From positions 620,001 through 684,000 of the forward strand of contig JARGSG010000189.1 of the NCBI GenBank assembly GCA_030374805.1: DNA of 64,000 nucleotides, written 5' to 3'. How positions within the stretch are numbered: the stretch's first letter is position 1; each line of letters begins with the position of its first letter. Origin of the DNA: Gracilaria gracilis (Eukaryota; Rhodophyta; Florideophyceae; Gracilariales; Gracilariaceae). The notes below the pieces were generated by a model. The model made no database searches, was not told the origin of the DNA, and saw only the letters and a list, made by a program, of their open reading frames with translations. This document shows positions 22,962-34,382 of the stretch, piece after piece. The position numbers and the translations under genes were made by a program.

Positions 22962-23918
22962 TTATTCCAACTCTGCATTCGGATCTTGAGTCTCAGTTTC
23001 TCTAAACGTCAAGTTAAAGAAGTCCAACGGACAACTCTCCCCATTCTGGTACACCCTCCTAGACGTAAAGCGGCTTCCAACCCCTCCCAGCCTCTTCTCC
23101 TCCTGCTCCTCCAATATACGCTCCGCCGTTCTCGCAGCCGCCGCCGCACTCCTGAAACCCACCAACGGCGCGCAAACCGGCATCTGCGGTAACAAAAACA
23201 TCCTCCCATACTCGTCCACCATCACCCCACCCTTCCTTCTCTTCTTCAGTCGACTCCTCAAACCTTCTCCTCCCTTCTCTTCTCCCCCCCTCTCCCTCAC
23301 ACTCCCCCGCCCATCCCGAGAACCAGGCGTCACCGGCGACCCTTTAACTGCTCCCTCTCCCACCCGTACTCCCTCTCCTCTCACCATTTCCTTCAACTCT
23401 ATCAGCAATTTGCACGCCTTCTCCACCTGTCACACTCGCTCCTCCAACACTTCAACCCTACCCTTCAGCCCCATGTTCTCCTTTCGCAGCCTCCCCATCT
23501 CCCTCCCCACGCACTCCAAAATCCCATTCACATGTCCCACAGCCCGCACCCCATTCAACATCATCTTCTTCCGAGTCGTCGAAATCAATTCCATCAGCAC
23601 CCCAACCTCCGACACACTCAGCACCACCCCTCCCATGTCTGCCACCATCTCAGACAGCATGTCTTCGAAATGCTCCTTCAAACTCCCCCCAAGCTTCCTC
23701 ACCCGTTCCTCCATCTCCCCCGTAAACCTTCTCTCCAGTCGTCCTCCTCCATCCCCATCCCCATCACCTCCACCGCCTCCTCCATTCCCATTACAAACCC
23801 TCTGACTCACACAAACGCCCTCAGTACCCCCTCCCTTCTTCCGCGGTGGCGTCTCTGGCACTTTCGTCTTATGCAGCAGAGCCATTAGCTTCTCGTCATC
23901 AACGTATCCATTCGACAT
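22962..23918 (-). pseudogene. Coiled-coil protein at the E1 left end, one TGA
   Basis: ATG at 23916-23918 begins MSNGYVDDEKLMALLH. A Gly/Asp-rich low-complexity stretch follows, then long amphipathic helices (about residues 75-165, ending REMGRLRKENMGLKGRVEVLEE) that look like a coiled coil. After TGA at 23430-23432 the same frame continues through KACKLLIELKEM, a basic linker and a C-terminus ending in DFFNLTFRE near the terminal repeat. A related gene sits at the mirrored position in E2 (56432-57374), where the E2 residue at the stop is Glu. No known family recognised. A structural or DNA-end-binding partner of the transposase is only a guess from position. Confidence 0.6.
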
Positions 23919-24430
23919 CCCGAGAAAAGAAAGCGTCCGGCGATAAACGACTTGAACAGGCCTGAGCAACTTACAACAACCCTCGCCCTTGCCACCCCTG
24001 ATCCCAGCCGTTACACTCGTGGCCACACACCCCTCTACCAGGCATATTTGTATCACAATTTTCTATACCTCAATTTCCCGCCATTCCCCAAAAACTCCAT
24101 TTCTCCCAGATATTTCCATATTTTCATTTTTTCCTTTCAGTACCATCCCACAAAACCAATCCACAGCGCCCGTTCCTTAACTACTTACCATTAAATCATC
24201 TCCTTTATACTTCATTTCGACACATCTCTTTTCATAAACACATTCATCAGTCCTAATCCCTTCATACCCACCTACCTCATTCTTTCAACTACCTATTCAT
24301 AAAAACTATCTTTTCCTCTGAAACCACTTTATCGATGTATACATTGGCAACGCCGTTCTCTACTTAAGCATCTCTCCCTTCCTCTCCTGTAGCACAATAT
24401 ATCCTCACAGCATCCAACAAATTCGACATA

Positions 24431-25264
24431 ATGAACTCGCCTTCCTCTTCTCTTCGCTCCTCCCACACCCCAGCTATTGCTGTATGCAGAGGCCGGATTG
24501 GATCCATGCTTTACGACCACGGTACCACTCAAGATACCATTCTTTCACTCCAAGATTTCATAGCCGCAGACAGCATTCCGCAAGGTCCCATTTTCTTCTG
24601 CGGCAGGACCAACTTGTTGGAAACAGTAATTCGCTCCTGCCCTCCTTCTCACAGACAAGACTTGGTCTTCATTCAGAACGGCCATATTCTTCCTATTCTT
24701 TCAAAACATGGTCTTCATCACACCACACAAGCAGTTCTTTACACCGCCGTGCCCACTCTCGGTGCACCTCCACAGGATGGCGTCACCCCTCTTACTCCCA
24801 ACGGCCTCACAACTGTCACCGGAAAAGAGGCTTTTGCACTAGCACAACGCTTCTTTTACGCAGGTCTCACTTGCAATATCGTTGACTAAGAAGCCTTCTC
24901 TAAATCCTACTACGAAAAGCTCGTCTGGATCTCTTCATTCAACCTAGTTGGTTCCTCCCACGGCTTCATTACCATGCATGACGTGGCCACCCACTACAAT
25001 ACCATATTCTCGACGATAATGAAGGAACTACTCGGCATAATCTCCTCCAACACAGGTGTCTCCTACAATATTCCCTCCACAGTACAATCCCTCCTCTTCT
25101 ACGGTAGCACTCTTACCTCCTTCCCCGCCTCATTCTCTGAGTACGAATCCAAAAATGCTTACTTCTACCTTTCCTCCGAGGATACCAAGAGAGTGGGCTT
25201 GCCTGACCCTACCCCTTTTCACACCAACTATGTCAATGTCCCCAGAAAAGGCATTCTCTTTTAG
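24431..25264 (+). pseudogene. Ketopantoate-reductase-like (6PGDH-type) protein, one in-frame TAA
   Basis: The frame runs from ATG 24431 to TAG 25262, broken only by TAA at 24887-24889. Order: a strand-rich N-terminus (IFFCGRTN, about residue 56), the DLVFIQNGHILPIL motif (about 77-90), an LLYTAVPTLGAPPQDG-like segment, then the helical part EKLVWISSFNLVGSSHG. The ending FPASFSEYESKNAYFYLS resembles a conserved family of NAD(P)-binding, ketopantoate-reductase-like proteins I associate with algae, plants and cyanobacteria. Substrate unknown. The classical N-terminal GxGxxG nucleotide loop is not visible. A decayed copy lies on the opposite strand of E2 (55150-55891), so this gene belongs to the element family. 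The single stop is the only lesion. Confidence 0.55.
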
Positions 25265-25467
25265 TACCAGTACTACGTTGGTCTCATTTTGTAGAAAAGA
25301 TATCTTCGCACAATACTCTCTCTCTTTACCCCACGCTTTGTAACTCATTTTCTTTCTTCAACAATCCTTTTATGCTCACATTATATCAAAACAATCGTTC
25401 ATTTCTCATTACTAGTCAAGTCACCTCAATCTCACACACATAACACTACACGCTCTACATGTTTTAT

Positions 25468-28400
25468 CTAGTCCTCCTCATAATCCATTATCATTGGTCC
25501 CTCCTCGTAGTACCCATCCGTGTTATCAGCCTTGTGGCCTTGTACCTCGTCATCTTCCTCTTCGTAATCCTCCTCTCCAACTTCCTCTTCCTCCATTTCA
25601 AAGTTGCTCACAGAACTTTCCTCGACGTCCAGCTGGTCGTTCGGGTCTTCCCCGAGTCCTAATTCTTCATCTAAGAAGTTGGGCCGAGAAGCAGGCTGCC
25701 TGTGCACCGCATCAGGGAGCTTGTATCCCTCGGTCACAAAGTACATATGATACCGTAGACAGTTCTCTTTCACCAGCGCATTCATGTACCCACCCCCAGC
25801 ATGAAACACATTTCCCCTTCCAATAAACATGTAGTACGGTGGAACCTTGAGTTTCTTCACAACCATCGTACGAGACAGCCTCTTCAACCTCTTGTCATCC
25901 GTCACATACATATTATGTGACCTCTCACATACCCATATCATAAAAGAGCTCCCCCAGGAGGCCATCACGAAGAATCCTGGAATCTTTCCATTGTCCTTCT
26001 CCACATTCGTCAACCCTCGAAAATCAGTATGCAACACCTGCCTCAGACGTTCCTCTCCCGTACAAAACACACGTCCTCCTGTTTCCTGCGCATACATCCT
26101 CTTCTTCGCCCTACTGTTGTTACACAGACGAAGAGCGGTTGCTATCTGCCCAAACCTAGAATCCATCAATGCCCTCTTTCTCACCATCATCACATTCTTC
26201 TCATCCTATTCCATGTAATCCACAATCCCCTTCTTCGTGGTAATGTATCGCCCAATGCCCTGCATCCTATCCTCCGCATCCTTCCCATCTCCCGCATTGA
26301 TGATAGGGTTCCATCTCTTGCGGTTCTCCTCGAACTTGAGGTCCGGCTGTTCCAAGAAATCCTTGTGAAAGAACTATAACATACTCTACGTCACATCTTC
26401 ATTCAACACCACTCCCCTCTTCCTCGCCTCATCTTACATGCCTTCGTCACTTCCAAATTCCTCCAGCACACAGAATCCTCTCTCCATCAACTCCATTCTC
26501 TTTGCGGCAAAATACTCTCGCGCGAGGTCATTCCTCTCCATCGCCGCCATCTAAAGAGCCTCCTTCTCTTATTTTGGCTTTCCCTTCAACGGGAGTTTCA
26601 CCCCAAGAACTGGTTCCTTCGCAGTTCCCAGTTCCTCGTGCACATTCCGGGCTGCACGCCAGTTCACCGCGTGATGCACCGCCCTCAAATTCTCCACCGT
26701 TAAACACCCCGCCCTAAGCTGCTTTCGTAGGTGAAGCATATCCATCCACGGGTTCTGGTGTTTCACAGCATTCTTCCCTTCCGGCAACTCACTCGGCAGG
26801 GCACTCACCATATTCGTCCACGACATATCTGATCCCCCGGTGTGCTCCCCAGCTGTCTTCATCCCCTTCGGGAGAACATCCGGATTGTTATCCTAAAAGC
26901 TACGCATTCCTCCTTCACCTTCCCCCCCGGGTTCATCCCCAACAAATCCACTATCCTTCTCATTACTATCACTCTCCTCCTCGCCCTCAATGGACGAAAT
27001 CACATTAATTCTCTGCTTCTTAAAGAACTTCTTCAATGCAGTCCTCGTCATTTTTCTGAACAGGTTAACAACCTCCAAAGGTATATCCACAGAAGATGTG
27101 TTCACCGTACCCTTCCTTCTTCGCTTCGGGGCAGGTTGCACATCATCTCCATCCTCGTCATCAGTAAGCACTACAGAAGTTCTCTTCCTCGTTTTCCTCT
27201 TCTTTCCCACAACCCGCCCAACCTCTTCTTCTCTCAAACGACCCGAAACCAGCTTACGTCTTGTGCTACGTCTCAACACCGGTGATTCCGGTTCAGGGCT
27301 TTCCACCACCATGAGATCGTTCTCCACCGCAGCAGATGGAGCCCTGGCCGTCCCCTCCGGTTCCACAACCGCTTCAATAACCTCCGCTACAACCTCCTCC
27401 TCCTCTGAACTTCGCAGCGGTACTTTAAAGTGTTGTTTCAGCTTGTTACCTGCAGTCTTCACCCTCCTAGACACCATCCCGTCCCACAAACGCTTTGCTC
27501 CCGTGGGCTCCATTTTGGCTGTTTGCTTCTCGAGATATTCCAAGACAGATACCCCCTTTCCTCCAATCTGGAGAACCGTCTGCATCACTTTCTCAACGGT
27601 CATCTTCTTCCTCTTGGCAGTCATGTCGCAAAACATAAACATACCAATTGTACACTGAAAGAAGTGCTTCTTCATATCCTCAAAACGGCCCTTCCTCCCT
27701 GCAGAGAACATTCTCAGTCGCACATGGCATGGCAAGCAACGGGCGACGAAACGGAACTCTACATCTGTGGGTCCCATAAGGAGGTCACTGGACACATGTG
27801 TGAGCGTCAGAGGCGGCCCCTCCTCAAACACCTTCTCAAAGAATTGGAGGAGCCCCTCGCTTTGCACAAAATTCAGAGCCACTGCCGCATATCGATTCAA
27901 GTGACGTATACTATAGTCCCCGATAACCCCACTTCTTTTCAACGCGCCCGCTATCTGTTTCGGCGTCACCTTCCTCACATCCACTCCTCCTTCGTCAATG
28001 ATGTTTTCAACGAAGGACACCGTGCTGTGAAGTTTGTCTGCGAAAGAAAACTTCAGAACATTGAAGCTCATCTCGTTCAGGAGATTGCCGAGTCCTAGCA
28101 CTTCATTCATGACCATCGGATTACCATCCTTCCTCCTCCACAACACAACATCCAAAGACTTCATTATATCCTCCCACTTCCCTCCTTCCTCACGCAGGTC
28201 CTGTAACACAACAAATCGGTGATATCCGTCTATAAGTGTTACAGGCAGCACAAATCTCCCGTCAACGATGTCACTCGCATCCAATTCCCCTACAACTGTA
28301 ACGGGAATCGAACTGGCGGAGGGAAGCCAACCAAAGTTGCGGTACTTCATCTTTGTTGCCTCTTTGTGCGCCAGGTTCACACTGCGAACCGTCTTCTCCG

Positions 28401-29268
28401 GGATTTCAATCCTCTCGATATCCGTCGTCAACCGCTGCTGAACATAGTCGGCGAGGGATATCTTCGGTAGTGGCAGCGTGGTGTCCACTTCATCCAACGG
28501 AACTATATATCCTTCATCGAACAAATTCCTCTCCGGTCCACCCAGGGAAGCCTTAGTAGTCCCGATAAGCTCCCCAACATCTTCATCGGAGTCATCCACG
28601 ATGTTAACCCTCTCAATTGCTCCCACCGGTTTCTTCATCCCTTCAGAACCTTCTCGTCCTCCTCCTCTCGTTGGTGGAGACTGGAGTTTGGCGGTTTTAG
28701 AGGAATGCTCAGCCGATTCTTTGACTTCCTCAACATCTTCACTCTCAGGCTGAGAGGTGGACGACTTCCTGGCCCCAGGGTGCGGAGTGGGGTGCGAAAT
28801 GGGACTCTACGGAATCTCAATTGAGGCCATCATCGACGTATCCCAGGCGTACAACCCAGCAGAAAACAATTCGGCGAGCTTACTCGGGGGATCCTCCGGA
28901 CCTTGGAAACGGTAAGGGTACCTCGCGTCCAGATGACTTGAAATATTCGTCTTCCAGATAACCACCAAATTCTCACTCTCTAAGGCAGTGGCGCTTAGAA
29001 GATGGCCATGCAGCGAACGGCAAAGCCCCCTCCCGGTACCACCAGCAGGCCCCACGCCACGTACTTTCGCAGTACCAACTTCAACCCTGTTCTTGTCCTC
29101 TCCAAGGCTGATGAACAAAGATACAGAGTCTCCACCTTTTAACTTATGTGGCGCGGGAGTACTCGTCTTCTTCTTCATCGCGCGCGGTGTTCCCCGCTCG
29201 GAGCGCGATGTCGGCCTACGAGGCGTGGAGACCTTCGCCTTTCCTCTTCCTCGCGTAAACGGCGCCAT
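25468..29268 (-). pseudogene. ParB-fold/HTH protein joined to a HxD...H dioxygenase-like domain, eight internal UAR stops
   Basis: ATG at 29266-29268 begins MAPFTRGRGKAK. The same frame stays readable for 1266 codons to TAG 25468-25470, without a frameshift. N-terminus: basic, low complexity. About residues 260-360: a ParB/sulfiredoxin-like domain with the loop LIDGYHRFVVL. About 434-468: a predicted helix-turn-helix (TPKQIAGALKRSG...SIRHLNRY), as in ParB. Then an acidic/basic linker with KKRKTRKRTS. About 1080-1172: a double-stranded beta-helix dioxygenase-like segment with HTD (Fe ligands, about 1080 and 1082), VFHAGGGY (distal His, about 1156) and LRYH (Arg candidate for 2-oxoglutarate). 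The tail is acidic. Stops: TAG 28807, 26893, 26551, 26386, 26374, 26206 and TAA 26569, 26434; no TGA. Expected role by analogy: sequence-guided DNA or protein hydroxylation. That is inference. Confidence 0.6.
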
Positions 29269-29639
29269 TTCTGACCCCTCCCTGTTCCTCTTCGATCGCG
29301 CTGACTCCCACCCCCTTTTATGGTTTAGAGGCGCTATGTTGGATACCAAGGGTTCAAAAAATTCGAAACGCGGATTACGACCGTCGAGAATGCTCGCGAG
29401 AACGTATAGTGGACGTAACCTTCTCAATCACGTTCGTTGCCTTCACTTCCTGACCGAACACTGCACCCGCTCAATATAGGATTGAACTCAAGGGGTTCCG
29501 CATTTCACGTTTTAGAATTCACTATCGCTTTATTTAGAAAGTTACATGATCGTCATAAATACAACGTACGTGTAGCTATAGAATAAAGGCACCCAGTTTT
29601 GAAGAAAAAAAAAATGAATTGCGTCCGTTAAGTTTTCTG

Positions 29640-29915
29640 CATGGACAGTGGTCCGGGGTGGTGTGGTGCTTCATCAGTGCCGTGATGAAGCGCCACTCTA
29701 CCCCGGACCGCTGTTCACGCGCCGTGGCTGATGAAGCTGGACGACATCTCGGACCGCTGTCTACGCGAAAAAAAAGAAAAAAAAATTTCGGACAGCGGTC
29801 CGGTGTGGTGCGGCGCTTCATCAGTGCCGTGATGAAGCGCCACTCTATCCCGGACCGCTGTCTACGCGCTGTGCTCGATGAAGCTGGACGACCCCTCGGA
29901 CCGCTGTCGACGACG
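29640..29915. repeat. Two tandem 147-bp units, each a nested palindrome
   Basis: Each unit has outer arms GGACAG(C/T)GGTCCGG and CCGGACCGCTGT, and an inner stem CTTCATCA-gtgccg-TGATGAAG; in the second unit the inner stem is extended to 12 perfect base pairs. The shared core is at 29670 and 29817. The units are separated by an A-rich run at about 29768-29785. A third diverged unit is near 30840-30890. Confidence 0.85.
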
Positions 29916-30558
29916 GTTTTCACTTATGATTGTTTTATGAATATTTAAAGCCCTGCATCTTCTTATAATGACGGGAGGACGTAAGGTCGTCAAATCATTT
30001 GACTGTCGTTCGGTGAGTTTGTTGGAAAGCAATAAAAGGTGCTCTTCATAAGCACGGAGAACAGCTTAGAATAGAAGTAGTTCGCAGCTTGTTGGTCATG
30101 TATAAAACGAAACAAATAATACATTACATCGATCTGGCAAAATATGCGCTATATCAGAAACTTTACATCCTATCAAATCGAAGAAGGTAGTTCTACTGAC
30201 TACCTTCTCTAACTTTATATTATGTAGATTTTCCTATAGCGCCCAAGGTCGTGACCGATAATAACCACAGTCCGACAGTGATTGAGCTGGCTGTCAGAGC
30301 CAAAGCCGACTACATGAGTTGAACAACTCAAATAATCGTACTCGACTATCACGGCCAGCTCAACAACTTCCGAATGTTCTCAGTAAAGCAAGGATGCAGA
30401 AGCGGCATACACTGTGTCCGGCAACTCTAGCTCGAATACACAATAGCATGTAAAATAGAAAAGTACGCCAGTTAGTACGATCCACAGAAAACGAACGAGA
30501 TTGTCGAACGTACCTCTTGTCCCACTACGTCCGCGCAACGAAACAAGGACGGAAAGAG

Positions 30559-30669
30559 CACCTCCCGTATACAGTTTCCGGCGATCTCTTTTTCTTCTGT
30601 CACAACCGAGAGGATCACTTGGTTGTGACAGGAGAAGAAGAGATCCCCGGAAACCGTAACGGGGAGGTA
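30559..30669. repeat. Long imperfect hairpin, about 49-bp arms, 13-nt loop
   Basis: The left arm 30559-30607 (tttccggcgatctctttttcttctgtcacaacc core) pairs with the right arm 30621-30669 with few mismatches. Possible origins: a small fold-back element, a small-RNA precursor or a regulatory cruciform. No terminal target duplication is evident. Confidence 0.75.
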
Positions 30670-31401
30670 CAGAGCGTTGTGCTTACCGAGGCAGTTGGGT
30701 GGAGAGCGAAGGTGCTTAAGTACACGCAGCGTCACATTACAAACAAGCGCCAGTCGCGAGGGGGCCGCTGTCCAGGTGGAAATTAATTTTTTTACTTTTT
30801 CTCCTACGGCGCATGGAAAGCGGACCAAACTCGAGTAGCACTTCATCGTAGCCGTGATGGAGCACCACTACACCACGGACCGCTGTTCGGAGAGCCATAA
30901 GTTATAACTTCGCCTCTACATCCATATCTATGAATTACCGCACCCTCCTCCCATCCCCGCCTTCTCTTATAACTGTTTATCACCGCATAAGCCCCCCTAA
31001 CATCGCCCAATTCCCTTCTACTCCTCTATTTTATCGTTCTGGTAACATTTTGGCGTCTCAAATCTTCCTTCACATTGCTAATTCCGCAGCCGTCTGCCGT
31101 CCGCTCCCGTGTACCATCCGCACTCATCTCTCGTTCGCTGCCGTTTCTCGTCAGCTTCCATTCGTTCGCCCTCGCCGTCCGCTGCCAACGTCAATCATCT
31201 GTTTTCTCACGACCGCTTTGGTTCTCCTTTCGTATTCATAATACAGCCCTCCGTTATTGTTTAAAATGGCAGCCGCAACCACATCTAGGTCGAAGTCACC
31301 GTCATCGGCACGACATCCGACATGAAGGTTGAAAAAGGTTCGGTTCTGGAGATGAGCTTCTCACCGCGTGTCTCGTCATCCATAATCACTATGTGTCGAC
31401 G

Positions 31402-34382
31402 ATGCGAGGGGAAGAAGAACCTAGGAAAGTGGGACACAGCAAATTCGTTCAATATATCATCAAGAATCGGACTATCCTAGACGTTGCCAAGAAGTACTTG
31501 TCTATCCTTCTCGGACCCACTCACCCGTCATACAGCGAAGATGAGCTCAAGGCTGTGTGCGGGAAGGTTTCGTACCGCCAACTGTATCTGTCGACGAAGT
31601 TGCTTGACATCATGGACGGAGACAGAGACAGGCGTGTGAGGGATTCTTGGAATGCGTATACCAGAGTGGTGTTTAAAGGAATACCGAAGAATTTGACGTT
31701 GACAAAATTCTTCAAGTCCATGAGTATAGCTCCCAGGCGAGTGGGCCGGATAGGTCCCCTTTTCGGTACGAGCATCACTACACATTTCCAGAGAGTTCTC
31801 TTCCTCTCCCTTATTCAAAAGGTATCTATGGAAAAGCGACTTGGGAGCCATAAGAAACGTAAGGAAGAGAAGCGATATTCCTCTCCTTTTGGGAATGTCC
31901 GAATTTCACAGAAGCTCCAAGCTCAGCGTGCGGGTTTCGGTGTGCAGCTGGTAACAAAGGCCTGGGATTGTTTCTCTCACTTTCTGGGATTCCCTACCGC
32001 GGAGGTCATGGTTCTCTCTTTTATACTGCTCGTGTACGACGACATGCAGTTCAAATCCATTTAAACGCGTTCCGAGAGGTTCCTGCACAAGGAAAACGAC
32101 AATCGCTTGCTACCGAGCAACACGCAAACTCTTTTGGAAGACGAGGTCCAACCGTGGGCATGGAATCTTCCGAAGTACTTGATGTTGCCCTCCGAACGCT
32201 TTCGAAGGAGTTCGTTTCTGACTTGAACAAGGTTGTCGTGAACGAGCAGATGTACACAATATCAGAACCTGGACGATCGGCCGTTCTAAAGACGTTTTAC
32301 AGGGACCCGTCAAGAGCGTTTGCTCAGAGATTTGATTTTTTCTCTAACTCGCTTATGTCCTCCATCTTGGAGACAATAAGCCCTTTGAAAATCAAAGAAA
32401 CACTCAGGGTCCCTGATATACCTCCACGTTGATATCGAAACCGGAGCCTGCCATCGAAATTCATGACGATGACGATGAGCAGTTGGAAAGGGGGAATCCT
32501 TCGGAGGGGAAAAAAGGAGGGGATGGAGATGGCGGAAGTGGAATGGATGTAGTGGGTGAGAGTGGGAATGAAGAGGTTAGTGAACAGTCGTCCGACGCTG
32601 ACATTAAGCCTCCTCCTGCCATTTCCTCGTTGGACGATAGAATGGTATTCCAAAGTTGTAAAGTGGAGATGGAGAAATACTTTCGAATGTATAATTGCGG
32701 GTTCGAGGATATGGTGGAAACGGACGAGACTCTGCGAAACCACGGAGTCTCTCCATTGGGGAAAGTTCAACTGGTTCTTATGGACCCACCTTACAACAAA
32801 AAGGCCGATAAGAACCGGGAGAACAGTTTGTACGATATGCTGAGCGCTGAGCATATGAAAAAGGCGGCAAAGCTCATATCAAAGCTGCTACGTCCCGGGG
32901 GTCATTTCGTTATCTTCTGTGCATTGGAACAGATGAACCAGTGGACGAGGGTGCTTTCCCTTATTAGAGCAAAGGACGAGCAAGGGGTTCCGAGGCGATC
33001 GTTTGTTGTGAGCCAGACCCCATTTCATTTTATACGGTCGCAAGGCAACCCCATGCGAAACCCGGGACGCAGATTTTGCTCCTTGTTCCCTGCCATGGAG
33101 TATGCGATACATGGTGTTCGAAGTGGCCTCGCTTATGCAGAGCAGCATGCGATGGTGAACTATGAGAACTTCAACTACGTGCAGTCGAGGTATCCAGGGT
33201 ACCACAGTGTTAATGACCATGTACCGCCCATGTCCAATGGGGAGACTTTTCAATGGAAAAGAAAGAAGGAGAGTGGGGGCTACATGTTGCAAAAGGTGAG
33301 GTCGGAACAAAAACCTCGCGCGTTGTTGAAGGAGCTGATCAGCAGATTTTCGCAGCCAGGTGATACAGTGGTGGACTTGTTCGCGGGAACTTTCTCGACT
33401 GCCATGGTATGCATGGAGTTATAACGTCATCGGAAGTTTATTGGTTGTGAGCTGGACCCTCACTGTTTTGCTCATGCTAGGCTCGCGGTCATTGTTCAGT
33501 TCGCAATGTGCATGCGCGATAATGAGACGGATATTCAAATTACGCAGGAGGTCCGAAACTCTCTGAATCGCGTGATGGAATTATTTCACAAGTGGAACGC
33601 TCGTCCTTCACGATCATGGAAGGCTCCGTTCGGATTCCCACAGTATCAGAAGTTCCCACTGTATATTGTGGACCTCCTGGGCCTCGATGTGGCGGGAGGA
33701 GGGCATGGCCATGATCGCCAGGCGCAAAGCGCTGCATGACTGGCCGAAAACGTTGCAAGGGAAGATGGATCTTTTGGATTGGAACGCGATATTGGCACTG
33801 GAGGCCAATATGTGTGGTTGGCGCATTGGGAAGTTCTCGATTCGTCACCATGACGCAGGAGTGGGAGTTTTTACCACGCGCCGTTTCATGAAGAACGAAG
33901 AGATATGTCTCTTTTACGGAATTCTAGTGTACCATGACTTAACGAAGAGGAAGGAGGTACACAAGAAGTATGGGGAAGGGTTGTTGGGAGCCACCGCCGC
34001 ACGTTTTCAGACTTATGCGATAAATGTTAGCCTGCGAAGCGAGGTATTCCGGAAACTCCCGGAAAAGAGACGAGAAGTACCTACAATCCCTGTATGGATT
34101 GTCCCCGCTCCATTTTCGTTGCGTGGAACAATGAACGACCCCAAATATATGGAACGAGATAAAGATAGGGATGCAGTGGAGGATGGCTTGAAGCAGGGAC
34201 GGACTGCCAATGTGGCGGTGAGTCGAACCCCAGGAACTGGGCGAACCCCACTTCAATTAAGAGAATACCGAATGCTTGCCGTCCGGGCACTTCGGGTTGT
34301 AGAAGTGGGAGAAGAGTTGTTCGCAGATTATGGAATGGAGTACACATGGGGTACGTCTTCGAATCCTATAGAAATCGACTAG
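31402..34382 (+). pseudogene. Permuted amino-methyltransferase (DPPY) joined to a SET-like domain, frameshifted
   Basis: Part 1 (31402 to about 32170, frame 1, with TAA at 32062) has no known domain; the frame then shifts to 31968-32430. Part 2 (32429-33424) has an acidic linker, then LVLMDPPYN (motif IV, about residue 119 of that frame), SLYDMLSAEHM and RPGGHFVIFC. Its C-terminus is TVVDLFAGTFSTAM (motif I, AdoMet binding). The order IV before I is that of beta-class N6-adenine/N4-cytosine methyltransferases; DPPY favours adenine. TAA at 33422 falls inside the motif, and the frame continues HRKFIGCELD. After a frameshift near 33690, part 3 (to TAG 34380) shows SET features: GVGVFTTRRF, EICLFYG, ANVAVSRT and VGEELFADYG. 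Whether parts 1-3 were one protein is inferred from contiguity. An upstream ATG at 31266 is an alternative start. Confidence 0.65.

Larger units (their letters stand above)
29269..31265. other. 2-kb divergent intergenic region of E1 with palindromes
   Basis: It separates the leftward ParB/dioxygenase gene from the rightward methyltransferase/SET gene, so it should hold both promoters. It contains the palindromic tandem units (29640-29915), a long hairpin (30559-30669) and a third partial palindrome unit near 30840-30890. Open frames here are reflections of the hairpin and have no product I recognise. Confidence 0.6.

Noticed and set aside
25468..26193. Direct assignment of the dioxygenase domain to TET/JBP
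   Set aside because: The HTD and VFHAG pattern fits a broader algal 2OG-FeII oxygenase family at least as well. No TET/JBP-specific motif is visible.
25468..34382. Reassigned genetic code (UAR as an amino acid) for the whole genome
   Set aside because: Where sister copies exist, TAG replaces Glu (36900, 51244, 56644), Gln (1234) or Tyr (3311), not one residue, and TGA stops also occur (14352, 14808, 23430, 44276). Ordinary nonsense decay explains most cases. The UAR-only pattern of the E1 cargo is kept as a question.
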